Below are positions 24,348 through 29,808 of a stretch of 29,808 nucleotides of DNA, piece after piece. The notes under the pieces were generated by a model. That model ran no database searches and had not been told where the DNA came from. It was given only the letters and a program-made list of their open reading frames with translations. Source of the stretch: CAYVMN01 sp964452575 (GTDB taxonomy: Bacteria; Desulfobacterota; DSM-4660; Desulfatiglandales; Desulfatiglandaceae); contig CAYVMN010000021.1 of assembly GCA_964452575.1 (NCBI GenBank), positions 1 to 29,808 on the forward strand. Direction: 5' to 3'. A program made the position numbers and the translations under genes. Every line of letters begins with the position of its first letter. Position 1 is the stretch's first letter.

Positions 24348-25580
24348 ATGGCACTAATCGTACAGAAATACGGCGGCACATCGGTTGGAGACATTGAAAA
24401 GGTAAAAGCGGTTGCGGCAAGGGTAATCGAAAACTACCGACAGGGCAATCAAATGGTAGTTGTTCTCTCGGCCATGGCGGGCCAGACCGACGCACTGATC
24501 AAACTTGCAAGGCAGATTGCACCGGATCCGGATCCCAGGGAACTTGATGTACTCATGGCAACAGGAGAGCAGGTGAGCGTGGCCCTCTTTGTCATGGCCG
24601 TGAAATCCATGGGGTATGATGCCTGCTCCCTCCTCGGCTTTCAAGTGGCTATCCATACGGACCATCTATATGGAAAGGCCAGGATTCACGACATTGAAAC
24701 GGAACGAATTAGAAAAGAGCTGGATCAAAACAGGATCGTCACCGTGGCCGGCTTTCAGGGGCTTGACGATGACGGAAATATTACTACACTCGGCAGGGGA
24801 GGATCCGATACGACCGCTGTTGCGGTGGCTACGGCCTTGAAGGCCGATGTATGTGAGATCTATACAGACGTGAACGGCATCTACACCACCGACCCGCACA
24901 TCTGCCCAAAGGCCAGGAAGTTGGACGCCCTCTCATATGATGAAATGCTTGAGATGGCGAGTTTAGGGGCCAAGGTCCTGGAGATCCGTTCTGTCGCATT
25001 CGCAAAAAGATTCAACGTACCTATCCATGTAAGATCAACCTTTACCAGTGAAAGGGGTACCATGGTGATAGCTGAAACTAAAGATATGGAAAAGATTGTC
25101 GTCTCAGGGGTGGCCTTCAATAAAAACGAGGCAAGGATAACCATAAGGAAGGTGCCTGATCGACCGGGTATTGCCTCACAGATATTTGACCCCATCTTTA
25201 AGGCCGGCATGATCGTAGACATGATTGTACAAAATACCAGTGATGACGGTCTGACTGATCTAACCTTCACAGTCCTTAAGCCCGATTTTTATAAGACAAT
25301 GAAACTTGTACGCGATGTGGCGGAGAAAATCGGAGCGGAAAGGGTACTTGGCGACGAGAACATTGCCAAGGTCTCCATCATAGGGGTAGGGATGAGAAGC
25401 CACGCAGGCATCGCCAAGCAAATGTTTTCAGCGTTGGCCCAAGAGAACATAAACATAATGATGATAAGCACTTCTGAAATTAAGATATCATGCGTAATAG
25501 AGGAAAAATATACTGAGCTGGCCGTTCGTGTCCTACACAAGGCCTTTGGGTTAGACGGTGAGGCCAGAGAAGATAAATGA
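24348..25580 (+). CDS. lysC: Aspartate kinase
   Basis: A 410-residue monofunctional aspartate kinase, catalysing the first step of the lysine, threonine and methionine pathway. The kinase domain opens with LIVQKYGGTSVG, and contains ATGEQVS, GFQGLDDDGNITTLGRGGSDT and YTDVNGIYTTDPHI. Two ACT domains at the C-terminus (from about 260) include VPDRPGIASQIFD and GVGMRSHAGIAKQMFSALA, the sites where lysine or threonine usually inhibits. The ATG at 24348 has GAGG seven bases upstream and starts the conserved sequence, so the TTG at 24336 is not needed. Its last 23 bases overlap the comEA-like gene. Confidence 0.97.
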   Translation: MALIVQKYGGTSVGDIEKVKAVAARVIENYRQGNQMVVVLSAMAGQTDALIKLARQIAPDPDPRELDVLMATGEQVSVALFVMAVKSMGYDACSLLGFQVAIHTDHLYGKARIHDIETERIRKELDQNRIVTVAGFQGLDDDGNITTLGRGGSDTTAVAVATALKADVCEIYTDVNGIYTTDPHICPKARKLDALSYDEMLEMASLGAKVLEIRSVAFAKRFNVPIHVRSTFTSERGTMVIAETKDMEKIVVSGVAFNKNEARITIRKVPDRPGIASQIFDPIFKAGMIVDMIVQNTSDDGLTDLTFTVLKPDFYKTMKLVRDVAEKIGAERVLGDENIAKVSIIGVGMRSHAGIAKQMFSALAQENINIMMISTSEIKISCVIEEKYTELAVRVLHKAFGLDGEAREDK

Positions 25581-26115
25581 CATTACAACCGCAGGGTTAC
25601 TGTTACTGCTCGTTATCCTGCTCATGAATGTACTTAAATCCACCTTCAGCATGGCGGCAAATGAGTATGATGTCGTTAATAAGGGGGTATTTATTCATGT
25701 CTCAGGCGACATAAAGCAGCCCGGCATTTACGGATTTTACCAACCCCCACTTCTGACAGACGTACTGGCCAAAGCTGGTGTACCGAGGCTGGGGTCCGAC
25801 AAAGCCATGGAATTCAAAGATGTTTTCCTCTCTTCAGGCAAGAAAATTGAGATCGTAGCCGAGGGAAGGGGAATCGACATCTTTGAATCTGAAATGTCAA
25901 CCTTCCACAAGATTACCCTTGGTGTGCCGATCTCCGTTAACCGTGAAACCATGGAAGGGCTAACTGCGGTGCCGGGGATCGGTCCCAGAATCGCAAGAGA
26001 AATCGTTCGTGAGAGGGACAAGAGGGGCGGCTTTAAAAGTCTGGATGAGATCCTGTCAGTCCAAGGAATTGGTCATGTCCTGTTTAGAAAGATAAGACCT
26101 TATATGGTGTTATAG
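25558..26115 (+). CDS. ComEA-like helix-hairpin-helix protein with SLBB domain
   Basis: A 185-residue exported protein. A single hydrophobic segment (about 12-29, LLLLLVILLMNVL) acts as membrane anchor or signal. A SLBB-like domain (about 43-110, VFIHVSGDIKQPGIYGF) follows. The C-terminus has two helix-hairpin-helix units (LTAVPGIGPRIAREIVRERDKRGGFKSLDEILSVQGIG) that bind DNA non-specifically. This order matches ComEA, the DNA receptor of competence, though no other competence gene is nearby. It begins with GTG 25558 inside the end of lysC, so translation is probably coupled. No clear Shine-Dalgarno. Confidence 0.85.
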   Translation: MRPEKINDITTAGLLLLLVILLMNVLKSTFSMAANEYDVVNKGVFIHVSGDIKQPGIYGFYQPPLLTDVLAKAGVPRLGSDKAMEFKDVFLSSGKKIEIVAEGRGIDIFESEMSTFHKITLGVPISVNRETMEGLTAVPGIGPRIAREIVRERDKRGGFKSLDEILSVQGIGHVLFRKIRPYMVL

Positions 26116-26126
26116 AGGATTCTCGG

Positions 26127-26294
26127 CTATCTTACTTTCCTAGCCCAATCCCCACCAGGACAACCGGGGACATTAGGCACGAAATTGTCGGCGCCCAAAT
26201 AGAACTTTTCGCCACTAGGCAGGTTCCCGATTTGTAGAAATTCGGGCCAGGGGATTCTGGCTATGGTTATGACCGGAGCTAATTTAGAAAGTAG
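26127..26294 (-). other. Start-less coding-like frame antisense in the comEA-tsaD gap
   Basis: The 187-base gap holds an open minus-strand frame of 55 codons with no ATG or GTG before its conserved-looking part. The translation is protein-like, with an ARIPWPEFLQIGNLP start, a GEKFYLGADNFVPNV middle and an Pro/Gly-rich GCPGGDWARKVR end. No family is recognised. It may be a gene remnant, a dispersed intergenic repeat or part of a structured element. A CCCGATTT...AAATTCGGG hairpin lies in the same gap near 26228-26248. I see no promoter for tsaD here. Confidence 0.35.
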
Positions 26295-26302
26295 TTATCT
26301 GG

Positions 26303-27331
26303 ATGATCATTTTGGGGATAGACACATCTTGCGACGACACCTCTGCCGGAGTGGTGGAGGACGGGTCTCATGTCCTTTCAAACGTAGTGAACTCTCAGAT
26401 CGGACTCCATCACCTCCATGGCGGCGTTGTTCCTGAGCTCGCATCCAGGGAGCATCTGAGGAATATAATGCCGGTTGTCCAGACCTCCCTTACTCAGGCC
26501 AAATTACAGATGGCCGAATTGGATGGCATCGCAGTGACTGTGGGACCGGGGCTTGTGGGATCACTGCTGGTGGGGCTTTACTATGCCAAGGGCCTCAGCT
26601 TTGTCCATAATATTCCAATGGCCGCCATTAACCACCTGGAAGGCCACATCCTCTCCATCTTCCTGGAAGAAGATGCCCCACCTTTTCCTTTCGTAGCCCT
26701 GACTGTATCAGGAGGGCACACCTCTTTGTATTATGTGGAAGGCTATGGCCGGTATTCCCTTATGGGGCAGACCCTCGACGATGCCGCCGGAGAGGCCTTC
26801 GATAAGGTCTCTAAGATCCTTGGCCTAGGGTATCCTGGAGGGATTGCAATCGAAAACTCCTCCCACGACGGCCTCAATAGCAAAATCGAGTTTCCGCGGG
26901 CATACCTCTCAAGTGAATCCCTCGACTTCAGTTTTAGCGGCCTCAAGACCGCCGTAGCCCTTTATACAAAAAGGTGGCATAATAATCGAAAAAAGGCCGC
27001 GGATGTGACGATTTCCGACATAGCGGCCTCCTTTCAAGAGGCGGTTATCGATGTGCTAGTCCACAAGGTTATGATGGCCAGCGCAAGGGCCGGTGTCCGA
27101 TCTGTGGTGGCGGCGGGTGGTGTGGCCTGCAACAAGAGGCTTCGAACAAGATTGCTTGAGGCTGCATCGGCAAGGGGTGTCGATGTCTACTATCCACGAC
27201 CAGAATTATGCACGGATAATGGGGCCATGATTGCAGCGGCAGGTTATCACCGGCTCTTGTCAGGTGAGAGGGCCGAGCTCTCAATGGATGTGAGATCCAA
27301 GTACCCCATTCAAGACCTGAAACCAATGTGA
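26303..27331 (+). CDS. tsaD: tRNA N6-adenosine threonylcarbamoyltransferase TsaD
   Basis: A 342-residue TsaD/Kae1/Gcp of the actin-like ASKHA fold. It transfers threonylcarbamoyl from its AMP form to A37 of tRNAs. Motifs: LGIDTSCDDTSAGVV, GGVVPELASREH, the metal site NHLEGH (H111, H115), SGGHTSL, DDAAGEAFDKVSKILGLGYPGG, AGGVACNKRLR and CTDNGAMIA (D305). All catalytic and metal residues are intact. The start at ATG 26303 gives the canonical N-terminus, but the Shine-Dalgarno is weak. tsaE is upstream on the same strand, a shared-pathway neighbour. Confidence 0.97.
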   Translation: MIILGIDTSCDDTSAGVVEDGSHVLSNVVNSQIGLHHLHGGVVPELASREHLRNIMPVVQTSLTQAKLQMAELDGIAVTVGPGLVGSLLVGLYYAKGLSFVHNIPMAAINHLEGHILSIFLEEDAPPFPFVALTVSGGHTSLYYVEGYGRYSLMGQTLDDAAGEAFDKVSKILGLGYPGGIAIENSSHDGLNSKIEFPRAYLSSESLDFSFSGLKTAVALYTKRWHNNRKKAADVTISDIAASFQEAVIDVLVHKVMMASARAGVRSVVAAGGVACNKRLRTRLLEAASARGVDVYYPRPELCTDNGAMIAAAGYHRLLSGERAELSMDVRSKYPIQDLKPM

Positions 27332-27350
27332 GCAGCTCAGACGGCCGATC

Positions 27351-27875
27351 TTGAAACTCCAGAGGCAACTCAAGTACTACTATCTCAGATTCATTCGCAT
27401 GAGGGGCGAGCCTCACGAACTGGCTCTGGGGATGGCTTTGGGAATATTTTCCGGAATCATGCCCATATTGCCGTTTCAAACGGCCGTGGCTGTGGCCCTG
27501 GCAATGCTCTTTAAGGGCAGCAAGATTACAGCTGCCCTGGGCACCTGGATCAGCAATCCCCTTAACTGGTATTTCCTATATTATTACAGCTATAAGTTGG
27601 GGGTACTCATATTAGGGAACCCTGAAAAAGGCCACGTATTCTCTTCTATTATGATTGCCATCCGATCAGGCGAGGATTCGATGGTGATCTTGAAAAAGAT
27701 CTTGGGGGCAGGGGACCTCTTCGTCTCAACCCTTCTTTTGGGCGGCCTGGTCATGGCTGTGGTTGCGGCGCCTCCTTCATATTTCATATTCTTGCATATT
27801 TTCAAGCGGATAAGGAGTTGGCGTCGAACAAGGAAGGGGTATGGAAAGTGGGGCCCTCGGAGCAGCAATGCCTAG
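27351..27875 (+). CDS. DUF2062 membrane protein
   Basis: A 174-residue membrane protein of the DUF2062 family. The family signature reads PHELALGMALGIFSGIMP followed by a hydrophobic QTAVAVALAMLF helix, then NWYFLYYYSYKLG and later LFVSTLLLGGLVMAVVAAPPS. Three or so membrane helices with a basic N-terminus (KLQRQLKYYYLRFIRMRG) and a basic C-terminus. Function is unknown; members sit near cell-envelope genes in some genomes. The initiator is TTG 27351, 19 bases after tsaD. The 3' end overlaps rsmA by 35 bases. Confidence 0.85.
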   Translation: MKLQRQLKYYYLRFIRMRGEPHELALGMALGIFSGIMPILPFQTAVAVALAMLFKGSKITAALGTWISNPLNWYFLYYYSYKLGVLILGNPEKGHVFSSIMIAIRSGEDSMVILKKILGAGDLFVSTLLLGGLVMAVVAAPPSYFIFLHIFKRIRSWRRTRKGYGKWGPRSSNA

Positions 27876-28704
27876 GGGAGGTTTTCGAGCCAAGAAGGGA
27901 CTTGGTCAGCATTTCCTCCTTGATTCCAGGATCACCGCGAAGATCCTTGCACTGGCCGGATTCGGAGTATCCGACCGGGTCCTGGAAATAGGACCGGGGC
28001 ATGGTGCGTTGACGCTGCCCCTTGCCCGGAGTGTCGGGCAGGTGGTGGCTGTCGAAAAGGATCCATACCTGGCAAAATCTCTCCAGAGGAGGCTATCCTC
28101 GGCTGGACTAATCAATGTAACCATTATTAATGACGATTTCCTCTTATTTGACTTTCGGAAGCTGGCCCTAGAATCCTCAAAAAAAAATCAGATTATCGGA
28201 AATCTCCCATATAATATAACCTCGCCTGTCCTCTACAAACTCATAGAAAACCGAGATCTCATTTCCAGGGCCGTTCTCATGTTACAGTTGGAGGTTGCCG
28301 TTAGATTAACTGCTTCGGCCGGTGGAAAGACATATGGGGCCATTACCTTGCTCGTCAGATACCACGCAAGGGCAACCCCCCTCTTAGAAGTATCCAAAGA
28401 GGCCTTCTATCCCAGGCCAAAGGTTGACTCTATGGTTATAGAGCTTAACTTTGAGGAGCCATATCCCTGCGGAGATGTAAACCCAGAGGACTTCAAGAGG
28501 GTGGTAAGAGGGGCCTTTGCCCATCGCCGAAAGACACTGATAAATTCCCTCAAAGTTACTTTTCCCGGGTGGAGCAAAGAGAAGCTTTTGAAAGCAATGG
28601 AGGAATGCGAGATTGACCCCAATAGACGGGCAGAAACCCTGACTTTGGATCAATTCCTTGGTCTTGCCTCAGCCCTGAGAATTGACAAGAGGCTGAGGAA
28701 TTGA
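27841..28704 (+). CDS. rsmA: 16S rRNA (adenine(1518)-N6/adenine(1519)-N6)-dimethyltransferase
   Basis: A 287-residue RsmA/KsgA, which dimethylates two adjacent adenines in the 3'-terminal helix 45 of 16S rRNA late in small-subunit assembly. Landmarks: FRAKKGLGQHFLLDSRI (N-terminal family start), SAM motif I LEIGPGHGALT (EIGPGHG 49-55), the acidic VEKDP loop, IINDDFL and the catalytic motif IV NLPYN (121-125). The C-terminal domain ends with RAETLTLDQFLGLASAL. The ATG at 27841 follows AAGGAAGGGG; the ATG at 27868 would also keep the conserved region. Overlaps the DUF2062 gene by 35 bases. Confidence 0.96.
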   Translation: MESGALGAAMPRGGFRAKKGLGQHFLLDSRITAKILALAGFGVSDRVLEIGPGHGALTLPLARSVGQVVAVEKDPYLAKSLQRRLSSAGLINVTIINDDFLLFDFRKLALESSKKNQIIGNLPYNITSPVLYKLIENRDLISRAVLMLQLEVAVRLTASAGGKTYGAITLLVRYHARATPLLEVSKEAFYPRPKVDSMVIELNFEEPYPCGDVNPEDFKRVVRGAFAHRRKTLINSLKVTFPGWSKEKLLKAMEECEIDPNRRAETLTLDQFLGLASALRIDKRLRN

Positions 28705-28771
28705 TATGTGAACACGGATTTCTTTCCCCCAATTCCATGCCTCCTGCTAAATGGGGGCAAGAAGTGGAGCA

Positions 28772-29629
28772 ATGGAAGTCATAGGTACATGCGAGGAGAT
28801 GCAAAAAAGATCAGAGGCCATGAGATTGGCCGGGAAGACCATTGCCCTTGTTCCGACTATGGGCTTCTTGCACGAAGGACATCTGGAACTCATGAGGGTG
28901 GGGAAAAGACACTCCGATAAATTGATCATAAGCATATTTGTCAACCCCAGCCAGTTTGGTCCCAGCGAGGACTTTGAACAATATCCAAGAGACACTGAGG
29001 GTGACCTGAAAAAGGCCCGCAAGGTTGGTGTCGATTTTGTCTTCTTACCTTCCACGCGCGAAATGTACCCTGAGGGCCATCAAACAAATATACAGGTGCA
29101 AAAGGTCACCCGGCACCTCTGCGGTATTTCACGGCCAGGGCACTTTGATGGCGTCACCACGGTGGTTGCCAAGCTCTTCCATATCACAAAGCCCCATATA
29201 GCCATCTTCGGGCAGAAGGATTTTCAACAGTTAACGGTTATAAGCCGGATGGTTATTGACCTAAACATGGACATCCAGATCTTAGGGGTTCCCACGGTCA
29301 GGGAAACAGATGGGTTGGCCATGAGTTCCAGAAATAAGTATCTGGGCCAAGAGGAACGAAAATCTGCCCTCTGTCTCAAAAAATCGTTGGATATGGCAAA
29401 GCAGATGTTCCAAGAGGGCGAAAGGGATGCAGGGGTTATCAAGAAGGCCATTGAGTCATTGATACTAGCCCACCCCCATACTGAGATCGATTACGTAGCA
29501 ATTTGTAACCCGGTTACCCTTGAAGAAGTTGAAGGCCTCACGGCCGAAACCCTATTGGCCATGGCCGTCAGGGTGGGATCAACCAGACTGATTGATAACT
29601 GTGTCCTCGGAAGTGCTGAGATTAAGTAA
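28772..29629 (+). CDS. panC: Pantothenate synthetase
   Basis: A 285-residue PanC, which joins D-pantoate and beta-alanine with ATP to pantothenate, the precursor of CoA. The nucleotidyl-transferase HIGH motif appears as PTMGFLHEGH (H34, H37), with SIFVNPSQFGPSEDFEQYPR, GHFDGVTTVVAKLF, FGQKDFQQ and the KMSKS-equivalent MSSRNKYL. The frame opens seven codons earlier (28751), but ATG 28772 has GTGGAG just upstream and begins the family-like sequence. AcpS in the same window uses CoA, a loose metabolic link. The gene is followed by a structured tail. Confidence 0.96.
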   Translation: MEVIGTCEEMQKRSEAMRLAGKTIALVPTMGFLHEGHLELMRVGKRHSDKLIISIFVNPSQFGPSEDFEQYPRDTEGDLKKARKVGVDFVFLPSTREMYPEGHQTNIQVQKVTRHLCGISRPGHFDGVTTVVAKLFHITKPHIAIFGQKDFQQLTVISRMVIDLNMDIQILGVPTVRETDGLAMSSRNKYLGQEERKSALCLKKSLDMAKQMFQEGERDAGVIKKAIESLILAHPHTEIDYVAICNPVTLEEVEGLTAETLLAMAVRVGSTRLIDNCVLGSAEIK

Positions 29630-29645
29630 CCGTAATAGTTTAGTG

Positions 29646-29726
29646 CTTTGAAAGCAGTGATGAGTCGCATAAGAGACCGTGAGGGTCTTTTTTCCAAAGG
29701 ACGTAAAGGACGGCATCACTTCAAAG
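29646..29726 (+). other. Foldable tail after panC
   Basis: CTTTGA-AAGC-AGTGATG (29646-29662) can pair with CATCACT-TCAAAG (29714-29726): 7 plus 6 base pairs with a 4-base bulge. This closes a ~51-base interior containing a second hairpin (AGACC/GGTCT). It lies between panC and the next start, so it may be a 5' leader element. No known riboswitch class was matched by eye. Confidence 0.35.
29674..29693 (+). terminator. Possible weak intrinsic terminator after panC
   Basis: AGACC-GTGAG-GGTCT followed by a run of six T (29688-29693). The stem is only five base pairs, so strength is doubtful, and it overlaps a possible small ORF. Position 45 bases after panC is right for an operon end or for attenuation ahead of the next gene. 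Confidence 0.4.
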
Positions 29727-29786
29727 AACGGCAGTGAGGTCTTTAAACTCGTCACGGAACAGCCCCATAGGAGGATGTCCCTATGA
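29679..29786 (+). CDS. Possible 35-residue ORF ahead of the next gene
   Basis: From GTG 29679 the frame runs 35 codons (RVFFPKDVKDGITSKNGSEV, then FKLVTEQPHRRMSL) to a TGA that overlaps the next ATG at 29783 (ATGA). The wording looks protein-like and vaguely like the start of a cupin, but length is too short to judge and no good Shine-Dalgarno is seen. It may instead be leader sequence, or a gene broken by a frameshift that continues beyond the window. Confidence 0.25.
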   Translation: MRVFFPKDVKDGITSKNGSEVFKLVTEQPHRRMSL

Positions 29787-29808
29787 AGAGCCCTCTCCCC
29801 TGCCTGGC
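29783..29808 (+). CDS. Start of a further gene, cut by the window end
   Basis: ATG at 29783 is preceded by AGGAGG (29769-29774) with an eight-base spacer, the best Shine-Dalgarno near the end of the window. Only eight codons are visible (MKSPLPCL), too few to name. It overlaps the stop of the 35-codon ORF by ATGA. Confidence 0.35.

Noticed and set aside
29640..29740. Known riboswitch (c-di-GMP, SAM, TPP types considered)
   Set aside because: The conserved cores of these classes could not be found; only generic foldability is supported.
1..29808. tRNA, rRNA, CRISPR array or prophage
   Set aside because: No cloverleaf, rRNA stretch, regularly spaced repeat or phage structural gene was recognised on either strand.

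Overview
The window reads as chromosomal DNA of a Gram-negative, rod-shaped bacterium. Gene order and protein style resemble the former Deltaproteobacteria (Desulfobacterota-like). Pointers are a full-length YidC with a large periplasmic domain, an mreBCD-mrdA-rodA block followed by phoH-pgpH-ybeY, and a pdxJ-acpS-tsaE-lysC run. The taxonomic placement is inference; no rRNA or tRNA gene is visible.

Region 1 (1-3900) holds the 3' part of an amidase, a convergent stand-alone biotin-dependent carboxyltransferase subunit with a clear promoter, a radical SAM protein with unusual cysteine spacing, and about 740 bases without a convincing gene.

Region 2 (3902-7944) looks like an accessory insert. 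It has a SNF2-type helicase with two SWIM zinc fingers, whose arginine codon use differs from the housekeeping genes, and a convergent, slightly overlapping vapBC toxin-antitoxin pair with a readable promoter and operator. A further 660-base gap carries only weak small ORFs.

Region 3 (7945-12728, minus strand) is the classical rpmH-rnpA-yidD-yidC-jag-mnmE cluster, read from the right: ribosomal protein L34, RNase P protein, membrane insertion, RNA binding and tRNA modification. Elsewhere this cluster often neighbours dnaA/oriC. Here rpmH is instead divergent from mreB, and the two likely promoters share one -35 palindrome.

Region 4 (12887-29808, plus strand) is a long codirectional run. mreB, mreC, mreD, mrdA (PBP2) and rodA build the cell-elongation machine. 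A 42-codon CxxC ORF, phoH, pgpH and ybeY follow (RNA and nucleotide-signalling functions). Then come pdxJ, acpS, tsaE, lysC and a comEA-like gene, and after an odd 187-base gap tsaD, a DUF2062 gene, rsmA and panC. TsaE and TsaD both serve tRNA t6A synthesis. The window ends in a structured tail with a possible tiny ORF and the first codons of another gene.

Most of the window is ordinary core genome. The points most worth a second look are the SNF2/vapBC insert, the CX4CX2C radical SAM protein, the mreD start problem, the CxxC micro-ORF coupled to phoH, the antisense reading frame between comEA and tsaD, and the structured tail after panC.
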